Notes: generated by a model from the letters alone, not told the origin. Positions 1 through 9,446 are shown, numbered from the stretch's first letter. The stretch: DNA of 64,000 bases from Spirochaetales bacterium UBA6872 (GCA_002452215.1 DKCO01000022.1:1-64000), one strand, 5' to 3'. Program-made: numbers and translations.

Positions 1-715
1 GATTCTATTCAAAGCAGAATGCATCCTACCTGGAGGAGGCAGGGCTTTCGTACATCCTCCCCCTCCAATACAATACCAGCCTCATACCCAAGGCGTTCGA
101 CGAGGAAGAGAGCGACAGGAGGTTCGATGGCAGATTCACATACAAGGGAAGGCTGATATGGTACAAGGTGGAGGGACTTGGCAGGGGGAGCAACAGGCTT
201 TACATATACAAAGACGAGAAGCGAGCGGCCGATGCGGGTGCCGCATTCACAGAGAGGCAGGAAAAGGGCTATGGGAATGTCGAAAAGGGGAACGGGGCCT
301 TCTTCAAGGACAAAAGGAGGGGCATCTTCTCCTTTATCTCCAATACCGGCCTGGACGCCAAGGAGGTTTATTTGGATTACAAGGAACGCTGGGACATAGA
401 AAACTGCTTCGACTACATGAAGAACAATATTGCGACCAGGGCCGGATACACGAGGACGAATGAACAGCTTGAAAGCACCAGCTTCATAAATCATATTGCA
501 ACCCTTTATTTTTACAGGCTGATAAGAGCCTTGGATGCAGCGGGATTAAGAGATAGGTACACTCCTGCCGACATCATTAAGCATGGGAGGAACATCACCA
601 AGATCTCCGAATGGACAGGCTGGAAGAATTACACCGAGATAACCAAGGATGATATTGAGCTATTTAATCGTCTCGGTGTTAACCTATTGGCGTAAAAAAC
701 CGGGAGTTTGTGTAA
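1..715 (+). mobile_element. Right part of an IS4-group insertion sequence
   Basis: It contains the transposase 3' end. The right boundary must lie between the transposase stop (695) and the ABC-transporter coding sequence that is recognisable from about 720. The bases CGGGAGTTTGTGTAAC at 701-716 are a plausible terminal repeat, but the left end is outside the window, so neither the inverted repeat nor the target duplication can be confirmed. Confidence 0.55.
3..695 (+). CDS. IS4/IS1634-type transposase, C-terminal part (partial at window start)
   Basis: The frame is open from base 3 to the TAA at 693-695, so only the last ~230 residues are in the window. The stretch YKERWDIENCFDYMK (around 380-425) has exactly the Y-(2)-R-(3)-E-(6)-K spacing of the IS4-group DDE transposase signature, which carries the catalytic Glu. 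Base composition is visibly richer in G and C than the genes downstream, as expected for an acquired element. The protein would cut and rejoin element ends. The N-terminal DD residues and the left end lie outside the window, so activity cannot be judged. It ends only 13 bases before a truncated ABC gene. Confidence 0.85.
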   Translation, partial: FYSKQNASYLEEAGLSYILPLQYNTSLIPKAFDEEESDRRFDGRFTYKGRLIWYKVEGLGRGSNRLYIYKDEKRAADAGAAFTERQEKGYGNVEKGNGAFFKDKRRGIFSFISNTGLDAKEVYLDYKERWDIENCFDYMKNNIATRAGYTRTNEQLESTSFINHIATLYFYRLIRALDAAGLRDRYTPADIIKHGRNITKISEWTGWKNYTEITKDDIELFNRLGVNLLA

Positions 716-1979
716 CAATATGGCTCTAGCAATTGCACCAATCGCAACTATTCCTATTCTTTCATTTTCTTCATATTGGATCATATTCAAGGGATATTCC
801 AATTGGGAGAACTACAGAAAGAAAGAGTCGAACCATACATCATTTGTCTATGAAGACTACTCTGGAATAAAGACAATCCAGTCATATAAAGCAGAGGAAG
901 ATGCACAGAAGGAAGAGGAAAAACTCTTGTTTGATATAATCAGCGCATGGAAGAAAGCTGTTCGATTCGGCGACAGTCTTAATATCATAACGCTTTTTTG
1001 CCAAGGCCTTGGCTACTTTATTCTCTTTCTAATTGCTGTAAAATTTCTCAAAGTGGGTCCTGAGTCGATAGGAGATGTTCTTGCCTACATAAGTTATATG
1101 GGGCTTTTTTGGCAACCAATCAGATCTCTTGCATCAATGTATACACAGCTTGTGAATAACCTTTCATCTGCATCTAGAGTGTTTGAATTGATGAATGAAA
1201 GACCAAGTTTGAATAAAAATGCAAATTCCTATGATATTGAAATTTCAGAGGGTTCTGTTCGTTTTGATTCTGTTTCTTTCTCTTATCCGGATGAAAAGGA
1301 TAAGCCTGTGCTTGATGATGTTTCATTCTTTGTCAAAGGAGGCAAGCATATTGCGCTTGTGGGTCCAACTGGAGCTGGAAAGACAACAATCATCAATCTT
1401 ATTGCTCGATTTTATGATCCTACAAAAGGCAAAATATTCATAGATGACCAGGATATTTCGAAAGTAACAGTATCATCATTAAGAAGGAACATTGCGTTAA
1501 TGCCACAAGATTCTATGCTTTTTTCCTCTACGGTGCGCGAGAATCTCCTTTACTCAAATGATGCAAGTGAAGAGAAGATGTATATCTCTTGCAAGAGAAT
1601 AGGTATAGATTCAATGATAGAGAATTTGCCTAATGGATATGATACAAGAATCGATGAAATATCCTTGTCCCAAGGGCAAAAACAGTTGTTGGCGCTTGCC
1701 AGAACGCTGATTTCATCTCCAAAGATACTTATTTTGGATGAGGCTACGAGCAATATCGATACCAACACAGAGATTATGGTGCAAAGAGGAATGAAAATTC
1801 TTATGGAAGGAAGGACTGTTTTCACAATTGCCCACAGGCTTTCTACGATAATCGACTCAGATTGTATATTCGTAATATCGGATAAAGGAATAAAAGAGAT
1901 GGGAAGTCACTCGGAACTTCTCAAAAAAGGTGGAGAGTACAAGGCTTTGTACGATGCTCAATTTGCCATCTGTCACTAA
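708..1979 (+). pseudogene. ABC exporter (fused membrane and ATPase half-transporter), 5' truncated by the IS
   Basis: The remaining 423 residues hold the last membrane helices and a complete ATPase domain: Walker A GPTGAGKTT near residue 218, Q-loop MPQDS, signature LSQGQ, Walker B ILILDEA and the switch His in IAHRLST. Full-length half-exporters are ~570-590 aa, so about 150 N-terminal residues, including the first helices, are missing. The frame is shared with the transposase and is interrupted by its TAA at 693. The only possible starts (TTG 708, ATG 720) lack a ribosome-binding site. I infer a gene inactivated by IS insertion, although the ATPase part could still be made by readthrough. 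Confidence 0.8.
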
Positions 1980-2057
1980 TTAACAAGGAATTAACACTAA
2001 TTATACATTGGAATTTACATGCGCCAGTTAGCTTTTACACTGAGGTTGTGAATTCCG

Positions 2058-3017
2058 ATGGAAGTTCGTATTTGTGGTGTTACAAAGAGTTTTGATAAAA
2101 AACAAGTAATCAAAAAAACAGATCTTTGTGTTGATAGTGGTAGTTTTACAACTCTATTAGGTCCTTCAGGGTGTGGAAAGACAACACTTTTGCGTATGAT
2201 ATCGGGATTGGAGACACCGGATTCTGGAGAGATATACTTTGATGATAGATGCGTATTCTCATCAGAAAGGAACATAAATATCCCACCAAACAAGAGAGGG
2301 TTGGGCTTTGTTTTCCAGGATTTCGCACTTTGGCCTCATATGAATGTCTTCGAAAATGTTGCTTTTGGTTTACGAGCAATGAAGCATACAGAGAACCTTG
2401 AAAAGAATGTCATGGATGCCTTAAAAGCTGTAAAACTTGAGGAATTATGCAAAAGGTATCCTCATCAACTATCAGGAGGGCAACAGCAAAGGGTCGCTTT
2501 TGCAAGGGCCATAGTTATAGAGCCAAGTTGCATTCTTTTCGACGAGCCTCTTTCGGCTTTGGATGCTCTTTTAAGAGAAGAGATGCGCCAAGAGCTGAAG
2601 GATTTGGTCTCCCGATTTGGAATCACTTCTATTTTTGTAACTCATGATCAGATGGAAGCAATGAGCATGAGCAATAAGATTGCTGTGATCAATGGTGGGA
2701 AAGTTGATCAGTATGACACTCCTGAGCAAATATACAAAAGCCCTGCATCATCATTTGTAGCTCACTTTGTGGGAGCATCAAATTGGATTGATGATTGTCA
2801 TATGTTTAGGCCAGAGATGGCTCATCTAGAGAAAGCTGATGGCGATTTGCTATTTGAAGCAAAAGTCTTGTCAAATCAATTTCTTGGTGAGACTTATCTT
2901 GTGAACCTTGATTACAATGGTAAGAGTTGGAGAATTCATTTGCCTGAGAGCATGAAGATAGGAAGAGTGCTCCCTATTTATGTAAATAAATCAGAAATCA
3001 TATCTATTGAGAGGTAA
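2058..3017 (+). CDS. ABC importer ATPase, ferric/phosphonate/polyamine (FbpC/PotA) type
   Basis: A 319-aa CUT1/Fe3+-type ATPase. Visible motifs are Walker A GPSGCGKTT (~residue 35), the Q-loop in GFVFQDFALWPHMNV, signature LSGGQQQRV, Walker B CILFDEPLSALD and the switch His in VTHDQMEAM. A C-terminal extension past residue ~230 fits the TOBE-like regulatory part of this class. It powers uptake through the permease encoded two genes downstream. The binding-protein gene follows after 2 bases with its GGTAAAA region between, so the genes are one operon. Substrate cannot be read from the ATPase itself. Confidence 0.88.
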   Translation: MEVRICGVTKSFDKKQVIKKTDLCVDSGSFTTLLGPSGCGKTTLLRMISGLETPDSGEIYFDDRCVFSSERNINIPPNKRGLGFVFQDFALWPHMNVFENVAFGLRAMKHTENLEKNVMDALKAVKLEELCKRYPHQLSGGQQQRVAFARAIVIEPSCILFDEPLSALDALLREEMRQELKDLVSRFGITSIFVTHDQMEAMSMSNKIAVINGGKVDQYDTPEQIYKSPASSFVAHFVGASNWIDDCHMFRPEMAHLEKADGDLLFEAKVLSNQFLGETYLVNLDYNGKSWRIHLPESMKIGRVLPIYVNKSEIISIER

Positions 3018-3019
3018 AA

Positions 3020-4021
3020 ATGAAAAGATTATTTTTGTCTTTATTTGTTTTATTGTTGTGTTTTTCATTGTTTGCTAGTGGCAGCAATGAAAATTCAGTC
3101 AGTGAAGATAGTGAGAGTGGACTAGAAGGAAAAGTCACTGTTTATATGCCATCTCCAGCAGGTCTTGCTGACAAGCTTGCATCAGACTTTGAAAAGAAAA
3201 CAGGTGTAAAAGTTGAGGTCTTCCAAGGGACAACAGGCGAGATTCTTGCACGTTTGGAAGCCGAAGAGGCGAATCCTGTTGCTGATGTTGTGATCCTTGC
3301 ATCATGGTCTGATGGTCTTTCTGTGAAGAAGGATGGAAAGCTTGAGTCCTATGTGCCAGAGAATGCCGACAAGGTCGTTTCAGGATGGATAGACGAGGAT
3401 TCAACGCTTTTTGGCTATAGCGCATCTGCTGTAGGTGTAATCTACAATACAACGATTATCCCTGATTTGGATGCAGACTGGTCAGAGTTGAAGGACCCTC
3501 AGTACAAGGATCTTCTTGCAATTCCAGATCCAGAAAAGTCAGGTGCTTGCAAGGATTTTGTTGCAGGATATGTTACAAACTACGGTTGGGATGATTTCGA
3601 GGGCATGGCTGAAAATGGCATGATTGTACCAGGAGCAAACAAAGCTGCGCTAGAGGCTGTGACTACAGGCGAGGTAGGTATTCTTGTTGCCGGAGTGGAC
3701 TACAATGCATATTCATCAATCAAAAAGGGTGAGCCTCTCGCTATTTACTATCCGGAAGGTGGAACAGTAGTCAACCCTCGTCCGGCAATGATAATGAAGA
3801 CAGCTCCAGATATGGAAAATGCAAAAGCTTTCGTCGATTATCTACTATCTGATGATGCACAAAAAATGGTAGCTGATGCATATCTCCTTCCAGGTAGAGT
3901 CGATATTGAATACAGCAACAGATCAACTCTTTCAGAGATTCCTCAGATTCCTTGCGATTGGGAGAAAATGATGGAGATTTCTGACTCTGCAGCTGCAAAG
4001 ATCAATGAGCTTTGCAAATAG
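3020..4021 (+). CDS. Extracellular solute-binding protein, FbpA/AfuA-like
   Basis: 333 aa with a clear signal peptide (KR, then a long Leu/Phe-rich core) ending in SLFASGS. There is no Cys at the cleavage point, so it is probably secreted to the periplasm rather than lipidated. The mature part starts KVTVYMPSPAG and follows the Fe(III)/phosphonate-type periplasmic binding fold (GYSASAVGVIYNT, then VDYNAY and a C-terminal DYLLSDDAQKMV). Tyr residues around 220-240 could bind metal, but I cannot align the two ferric Tyr ligands with certainty. It lies between its ATPase and permease. Iron is the first guess; 2-aminoethylphosphonate or a small organic anion are alternatives. Confidence 0.8.
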   Translation: MKRLFLSLFVLLLCFSLFASGSNENSVSEDSESGLEGKVTVYMPSPAGLADKLASDFEKKTGVKVEVFQGTTGEILARLEAEEANPVADVVILASWSDGLSVKKDGKLESYVPENADKVVSGWIDEDSTLFGYSASAVGVIYNTTIIPDLDADWSELKDPQYKDLLAIPDPEKSGACKDFVAGYVTNYGWDDFEGMAENGMIVPGANKAALEAVTTGEVGILVAGVDYNAYSSIKKGEPLAIYYPEGGTVVNPRPAMIMKTAPDMENAKAFVDYLLSDDAQKMVADAYLLPGRVDIEYSNRSTLSEIPQIPCDWEKMMEISDSAAAKINELCK

Positions 4022-4030
4022 GAGTTAAGA

Positions 4031-5698
4031 ATGTCAAAGAGAAACACTAGAGGGAATACTCTTTCACTTGTTTTCATTGCATGTATACTTGTATTCCTTA
4101 TTGTATGTCCTTTGATTATGATATTTGCCAAGGCGGTCGTTCATGATGGTCGCCTTGATTTCTTTTATCTTTGGAGAACGATTTCTGAAAGCAAGAATGC
4201 AAAGATGATTGCATCATCTCTTTTGCTCGGGCTTTTAGTAGTGATAACGACTACGATAATTGCAACTCCTCTTGCATATCTTTTTTCAAGAACAAAGTTT
4301 GCACGCTATCGTTTTTTCGACATAATATTCATGATCCCATTCATGACACCTCCATTTATCGCATCGATGGGATGGATTTTGTTCATGCAGAAAAGAGGGC
4401 TATTGCAGCAGATTTTTCCATTTATGGAAGGATGTGAGAATTGGTTCTTCTCTCTTTTTGGACTTGTTCTTGTGATGAGTTTGCATGTTTTTCCATTCAT
4501 GCTGACTATGCTAAAGAATGCAATGCTGAACATTCCGTCGAGCCTAGATGAAGCCGGCTCTGTATTTGGATGTGGTTTCTTTCAAAGAGTTAGGAAGATT
4601 TTCTTGCCTTTGATCTCTGGCAATTATGCAATTGGTGCATTGCTTGTTTTTGTAAAGACTATTTCTGAATATGGAACACCAGCAACTCTAGGAAAGCGAA
4701 TAGGTTTTGATGTTTTTACAACTGAGATACACAGATACGCAACAGTTGCACCTATTGCTTTTGGAAAGGCCTCATCGCTGGCATCGGTTCTTGTTGCGAT
4801 ATGTTTTCTGATGTGGATGCTTCAAAGCTATGTAACGAACAGGAAAACGTACAATCTTGTTGGAGGCAAAGGATCGCGCTTATCTTTTTCCAAGATGCCA
4901 AAAGCTGTGGAGTTTTTTGCATGGATTTATATTTCAATAGTGCTTTTGTTCTCGATAGCAATTCCATACTTTTCTGTAATTTCAACTTCGCTCATTAAAC
5001 TTCGTGGCTATGGCTTGAAGAAAGGCAATTTCACATTTGATCACTACATCGAGCTCTTTACTGATAATGAAAAAGGGCTAAGTGCATTGGCAAATAGCTT
5101 CTTTCTTGCATTTTCTGCAGCTACTATATGTGCTATCCTGGGTACTTTGATTGTGATTGAGATCCATGGCTCGAAAAGCAAGTTGAAAAAACCGATTGAG
5201 GCAATAGGTCTTCTTCCTGAGATGCTTCCAAGCATTGTGATGGTTATTGGCATAATGCTTTTCTGGAATCAAATATACAAGATCATTCCTCTTTACAACA
5301 CGCTTGGAATCCTTGTGCTTGCGTATGTTGTCCTGTTCCTTCCTTATACGATTCAATATGTCACATCTTCTTTCACGCAAATAAGCAACAATCTGATTCT
5401 TGCAGGAGAGGTGTTTGGAGCAAATAAATCATATATAATCAGGAAAATAACACTTCCATTGCTTTTAAAGGGTGTTGCGACAGGATGGATGATGACATTT
5501 ATTATTTCTTTTAGGGAACTTGTGACAGCAAGCTTGATTGCGCCACCAAATACATTGGTAGTATCTACATATATTGTGAGAGAGTTTGAGCAAGGCAGCG
5601 TTTCTATCGGAATGGCAATGGCTGTTATATGTGTTTTGTTTACAACTACATCTTTGCTTGTTCTCAATCGTTATATCGACAAGGGAAAGGATCAATAA
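4031..5698 (+). CDS. ABC importer permease with two fused transmembrane halves (FbpB type)
   Basis: 555 aa, about twice a single BPD permease, with two copies of the inner-membrane domain. Each half carries the cytoplasmic EAA-loop region that contacts the ATPase: LDEAGSVFGCGFFQRVRKIFLPL in the first half and LAGEVFGANKSYIIRKITLPLL in the second. It starts at an ATG preceded by GGAGTTAAG, ten bases after the binding protein. The double layout is characteristic of ferric FbpB and related phosphonate systems, supporting the assignment of the three-gene operon 2058-5698. Confidence 0.87.
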   Translation: MSKRNTRGNTLSLVFIACILVFLIVCPLIMIFAKAVVHDGRLDFFYLWRTISESKNAKMIASSLLLGLLVVITTTIIATPLAYLFSRTKFARYRFFDIIFMIPFMTPPFIASMGWILFMQKRGLLQQIFPFMEGCENWFFSLFGLVLVMSLHVFPFMLTMLKNAMLNIPSSLDEAGSVFGCGFFQRVRKIFLPLISGNYAIGALLVFVKTISEYGTPATLGKRIGFDVFTTEIHRYATVAPIAFGKASSLASVLVAICFLMWMLQSYVTNRKTYNLVGGKGSRLSFSKMPKAVEFFAWIYISIVLLFSIAIPYFSVISTSLIKLRGYGLKKGNFTFDHYIELFTDNEKGLSALANSFFLAFSAATICAILGTLIVIEIHGSKSKLKKPIEAIGLLPEMLPSIVMVIGIMLFWNQIYKIIPLYNTLGILVLAYVVLFLPYTIQYVTSSFTQISNNLILAGEVFGANKSYIIRKITLPLLLKGVATGWMMTFIISFRELVTASLIAPPNTLVVSTYIVREFEQGSVSIGMAMAVICVLFTTTSLLVLNRYIDKGKDQ

Positions 5699-5699
5699 A

Positions 5700-6758
5700 A
5701 TGAAGCTTTACATTGCTGGTGGTTGCAATGAACATGGCAGAAACTGTTTTTATATCGAAGGAAAAGAAAGATCATTGATTCTTGATTGCGGGTTGATGGC
5801 TGACAAAGATGACCTCTATCCACATCTTTCGCAAGAGCAAATAAAGAAAGCTGGATATCTTTTTCTTTCGCACTCTCATCAAGATCATTCAGGCGCTATC
5901 CCATGGCTTTATGAAAATGGATTTACTGGAAAAACAGTTGCAACTAGAGAGACATTTGATGAGTTGAAATTCAGAGTTGATGATCCAGTTTATATTGAGG
6001 ATATTTCTTCAAGTCGAAAGGCCATGCTAGATGGCATATCGATTGAGTGGGGAAGAAGCGGACATGCTGTTGGTAGCATATGGTACTATTTTTCTTTTGA
6101 GTCAAAGATGATCCTCTACTCTGGCGATTACATTGAAGATACGCAAGTTTACATATGCGATAAGATAAGAGGCAGAGAAGCTGATATTGCAATTGTCGAT
6201 TGCGCTTATGGCAAAGACGAGACTTTATATTGCGAATATACATCAAAGCTGGTAGCAAGAGTAAACAAGCTCTTGGAAAAAACCGATACAATTGTTTTTC
6301 CGACCCCGAAATACGGACGTAGCATAGAGCTTGCTGCTTTATTTTCAAATCAAATAGATGATGTATCAATAAATGGCGATGAGCACTTTGAAAATGAGAT
6401 TATGAAAATCCCAATGGATTCATTTTGGTATAAGAAAGGAACTGCACTGGATATCAACAAATCAATAAAAAACAAGAAAAAGTTGATATTCATCTCAGAT
6501 CCACAGCTTCGAGATATTAAATCGCAAGAATCAATCGATAGTCTACTGGTAAATGGAGCAAGAGCTATAATGACAGGAACTGTAGATGACAATAGCTATA
6601 GCCAGCACTTGATTGAAGAAGGCAAGATGGAATATCTAAGATACCCAGTCCATACAAACTACAGAGGACTATCTCTTCTTTCTCAAAAAAATGGTTTCAA
6701 GAAGTTGGTGGCTTTCCATTCGAAAGAGTTTTCGTATCCAAGAGATATTGAGTTTTGA
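5700..6758 (+). CDS. MBL-fold metallohydrolase, possibly beta-CASP type
   Basis: 352 aa from ATG 5700, which sits one base after the permease stop; a longer upstream start would overlap the permease and is not needed. The metallo-beta-lactamase metal site is plain: HSHQDH near residue 59, then GHAVGS and YSGDYIED. After the lactamase core there is an insertion with FPTPKYGRSIEL and a C-terminal VHTNYRGL and FHSK that recall beta-CASP nucleases or RNA-processing hydrolases. Its place at the end of the importer operon suggests coregulation with uptake, but no link in mechanism is evident. Nuclease versus small-molecule hydrolase is unresolved. Confidence 0.75.
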   Translation: MKLYIAGGCNEHGRNCFYIEGKERSLILDCGLMADKDDLYPHLSQEQIKKAGYLFLSHSHQDHSGAIPWLYENGFTGKTVATRETFDELKFRVDDPVYIEDISSSRKAMLDGISIEWGRSGHAVGSIWYYFSFESKMILYSGDYIEDTQVYICDKIRGREADIAIVDCAYGKDETLYCEYTSKLVARVNKLLEKTDTIVFPTPKYGRSIELAALFSNQIDDVSINGDEHFENEIMKIPMDSFWYKKGTALDINKSIKNKKKLIFISDPQLRDIKSQESIDSLLVNGARAIMTGTVDDNSYSQHLIEEGKMEYLRYPVHTNYRGLSLLSQKNGFKKLVAFHSKEFSYPRDIEF

Positions 6759-6759
6759 A

Positions 6760-6790
6760 AAAGGCGCTCGTTTTGCCAAGCGCCTTTCTC
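6760..6790. terminator. Bidirectional intrinsic terminator
   Basis: AAAGGCGCT (6760-6768) pairs with AGCGCCTTT (6779-6787), with T-rich flanks on both strands. It lies between convergent genes and can serve both. Confidence 0.85.
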
Positions 6791-6794
6791 TCTA

Positions 6795-7943
6795 TTATGC
6801 CATGATCTTTCTAAAGAGATTCTTGAAATCCTCAATAGAAGCTTCTCTTGGGTTTCCAGGTGCACATGCATCCTTTGATGCTGAGAGAGCTAAAAAATCA
6901 AGATCTGATTCCTTCAAGGCAGGAAGCTTTGCAGGAATGCCTACGTCTTCTCCGAGCTTTCTGACAGCATCGATAGCAGCTTTCCTGTACTCGTCTTGAC
7001 TCATTTTATCAACATTCTCGACACCCATTGCCTTTGCAATGTTCTTATACTTGTCACCAGTTGCTTCCTGGTTGAATTCCATTACGATAGGAAGCATCAT
7101 AGCGCATGCAACTCCATGTGGAGTGTCATAGACAGCACCAAGAGTGTGAGCCATTGAGTGAGCAATACCAAGACCTACATTCGAAAATCCCATTCCCGCA
7201 ATGTATTGTCCAAGTGCCATTCCTGTTCTTCCTTCTTTTTCGTTTCTAACAGCGCTTCTCAAGGACTTTGAAATGATCTCTATTGCCTTAAGATGGAACA
7301 TATCGGACATCTCCCAAGCGCCTTTTGTTGTATAGCCCTCGATTGCATGTGTAAGAGCATCCATTCCTGTTGCTGCTGTCAAGCCCTTTGGCATTGAGCT
7401 CATCATGTCAGGATCTACAAATGCTACAACTGGCATGTCATGAGGATCGACACAGACGAACTTTCTCTTTCTCTCTACATCTGTGATTACATAGTTTATC
7501 GTTACTTCCGCAGCTGTTCCTGCTGTTGTTGGGACAGCAAAGATAGGTACTGCTGGCTTTTTTGTTGGAGCAACACCTTCAAGGCTTCTTACATCCTCGA
7601 ACTCTGGGTTGGCAATTATGATTCCGATTGCCTTTGCTGTATCCATCGAGGAGCCGCCGCCGATAGCAATAATGTAGTCGGAATTGCTCTTTTTGAAAGC
7701 ATCAACTCCATTTTGGACATTCTGTATTGTCGGGTTTGCCTTGATATCAGAAAAGAGAGTATATGCAAGATTGTTCTTGTCGAGTATGTCTGTTACTTTC
7801 TTGGTTACTCCGAACTTAACCAAGTCAGGATCTGAGCAAACAAAAGCTTTTTTGAATCCACGAGCTTTTGCTTCCGTTGCTATTTCTGCAATAGCACCAC
7901 TTCCATGATAACTTGTCTCATTGAGCATGAATCTGTATGCCAT
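6795..7943 (-). CDS. fucO: Iron-containing alcohol dehydrogenase, lactaldehyde reductase (FucO) type
   Basis: 382 aa, the same length as E. coli FucO and recognisably close to it along its length (for example VPTTAGTAAEVTINYVITD and KFVCVDPHD). The nucleotide-binding GGGSSMDTAKA is near residue 97. The iron ligands Asp/His (GMDALTHAIEGY) and two later His (SMAHTLG and DTPHG) are all present. It would reduce lactaldehyde to 1,2-propanediol with NADH, as in fucose/rhamnose fermentation, but 1,3-propanediol- or butanol-type substrates are possible. Start chosen at ATG with AGGAGAAAAAAT just upstream. No sugar-pathway neighbours are in the window. Confidence 0.82.
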   Translation of the reverse strand: MAYRFMLNETSYHGSGAIAEIATEAKARGFKKAFVCSDPDLVKFGVTKKVTDILDKNNLAYTLFSDIKANPTIQNVQNGVDAFKKSNSDYIIAIGGGSSMDTAKAIGIIIANPEFEDVRSLEGVAPTKKPAVPIFAVPTTAGTAAEVTINYVITDVERKRKFVCVDPHDMPVVAFVDPDMMSSMPKGLTAATGMDALTHAIEGYTTKGAWEMSDMFHLKAIEIISKSLRSAVRNEKEGRTGMALGQYIAGMGFSNVGLGIAHSMAHTLGAVYDTPHGVACAMMLPIVMEFNQEATGDKYKNIAKAMGVENVDKMSQDEYRKAAIDAVRKLGEDVGIPAKLPALKESDLDFLALSASKDACAPGNPREASIEDFKNLFRKIMA

Positions 7944-8032
7944 ATTTTTTCTCCTGAAATAAAAATAATGATTTCCTTAATTTTTGGCAAATTTTTGATC
8001 TGCGGACATATATATAGTAGGAGGAATGAAAA

Positions 8033-8455
8033 ATGAACCACCTTAATAGTCTTTTGATTGAGGGCGTTTTGGTTAATGACCCAGAGATTGTTGCAAGAGT
8101 AAAAGCAACGCCGGATGTGAAGCTTGTAAAGTTTTCGATTGCTAATGACTACTTTTATGTAGGCTCGGATGGAGAGAAAAAGAAGGATACGCTTTTTCTT
8201 CCTGTGCAAGTGTGGGGATCGTTGGCTGATAAATGCCTTGATAAAATGAAAAAAGGCATGACGACACGTTGCGTTGGCAAGCTGAAGATGAACAGCTGGG
8301 AAGGAGAGGCTGGCGATAAGCATTCGGTTGTGGAACTTGTTGCAAAGCATATCGAGTACAGAAGTCCTCGTAGAGGAAGTCTGGAGGTGCTAGAAGTGCC
8401 AGAGAAGGATGAAGATGCTAGTGTAGGAGAGTCAGAAGTCTTTTATGTCATCTAA
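8033..8455 (+). CDS. ssb: Single-stranded DNA-binding protein
   Basis: 140 aa, an OB-fold SSB: MNHLNSLLIEGVLVNDPE at the start, then FSIANDYFY, LPVQVWGSLAD and a strand-rich core to about residue 110. It protects ssDNA in replication and repair. It begins with a strong GGAGGAATGAAAA ribosome site. The usual acidic C-terminal tip ending in Pro-Phe is not there; the tail is acidic but ends VFYVI. It is a stand-alone gene with its own terminator, not next to rpsF/rpsR as in many bacteria. Confidence 0.82.
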   Translation: MNHLNSLLIEGVLVNDPEIVARVKATPDVKLVKFSIANDYFYVGSDGEKKKDTLFLPVQVWGSLADKCLDKMKKGMTTRCVGKLKMNSWEGEAGDKHSVVELVAKHIEYRSPRRGSLEVLEVPEKDEDASVGESEVFYVI

Positions 8456-8470
8456 TCGGACTTGAAGATG

Positions 8471-8502
8471 TCGAGCGTTCTTTGTCAGGGCGCTCGATTT
8501 TT
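8471..8502 (+). terminator. Intrinsic terminator after ssb
   Basis: TCGAGCG (8471-8477) pairs with CGCTCGA (8491-8497) and is followed by TTTTTC. Confidence 0.8.
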
Positions 8503-9446
8503 CACTCTCCTTCATATGGCTCATAGATGTTTTCATACCCAAATGTGGACATTCTTGCTTTTGTTGTGAACCAATCTGCTTTGGAGTTCGTATCAACGCC
8601 ATCAGGGAGCCTTGCAAGGACTCTTGATGATGTTACGAGAGAGCTATCAACTGCAGAGCCCTCCCATGCTTGATCATCTATTAGCTTTTTCACAGCAATC
8701 TCAAGGTTTTCGCTACCGTATCCAGAGTATTCGTCTAGATTGTTGTCAGAGTAGACTAGAGCATCCATCACATATCCATCTGCCTCGCTTTTCAAAACTA
8801 CTATTCCGTCAGTGCTTAAAAGCGTTTTGGGGCTTTTTGCCATCAAATAGTATGTTATCTTGCCATTATCGCGCTCTTCATCTTCCCGCTTTGCAATCGA
8901 ATCCCAATATATGACGATGATATCGCCTTTTTTCACATCTAAATCCGGCAAAATATAATCATGTCCCTTCAAAGAGGAAAAGCCGTTTGTGACTACCATT
9001 GATGCTGTATTCCCATCATCAAGCAACAACAGTTCTATGCGATCTGGATTTGTGTTGTTTCCTTTTATCGAGACTTCATTTATCAGGGCTTTTGGAATCT
9101 CATTGTTTCGTCCTATAAGAAGAAAAGATGATCGAGTTGTATTGCCATTTTGTTTTTTCGCTGTTATTGATAGTGTTTTTTTCTCTCCTCGTTTTATCTT
9201 TTGATCTAGTGTTATGGAGAAAAGCGATCCAATCCCAAGGTCCTTGATTTTCCTCTTATCAATCTCGGCATCGATAATCTCGACAGTCTCACTGTATTTT
9301 ACAGTAAACGTATCATTGTTGATGAAAGAGTAGTCTATTACTTTTGCAAGTGTTTTGTCGCAATCTAGCAATTTGTCTATGATGGTCTTGTCTTCACATG
9401 AAATCAATATAACGATTACGAATAGGAAAAAGAGCTTTTGTTTCAT
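8502..9446 (-). CDS. Lipoprotein with lamin-tail-like (LTD) domain
   Basis: 314 aa. The N-terminus (KQK, hydrophobic stretch, then LISC) is a lipobox, so Cys17 is probably lipidated and the protein anchored in a membrane. Residues ~40-110 look like a beta-rich Ig-like segment (DYSFINNDTFTVKYSE). From about 140 the order INEV, IELLLLDD, YILPD, GDIIVIYW and, near the end, DWFTTKARMSTFGYEN fits a lamin-tail domain, common in exported bacterial proteins. No enzymatic residues stand out. Function unknown; a structural or surface role is only inferred. Monocistronic, convergent with ssb. Confidence 0.7.
   Translation of the reverse strand: MKQKLFFLFVIVILISCEDKTIIDKLLDCDKTLAKVIDYSFINNDTFTVKYSETVEIIDAEIDKRKIKDLGIGSLFSITLDQKIKRGEKKTLSITAKKQNGNTTRSSFLLIGRNNEIPKALINEVSIKGNNTNPDRIELLLLDDGNTASMVVTNGFSSLKGHDYILPDLDVKKGDIIVIYWDSIAKREDEERDNGKITYYLMAKSPKTLLSTDGIVVLKSEADGYVMDALVYSDNNLDEYSGYGSENLEIAVKKLIDDQAWEGSAVDSSLVTSSRVLARLPDGVDTNSKADWFTTKARMSTFGYENIYEPYEGE

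Noticed and set aside
9..494. A 161-codon minus-strand reading frame at the window start
   Set aside because: It mirrors the transposase, which has the YREK motif on the plus strand; the minus frame is a compositional shadow of GC-richer DNA.
5586..5699. Longer MBL hydrolase start at 5586
   Set aside because: It would overlap the permease by over 110 bases; ATG 5700 begins exactly where the fold begins.
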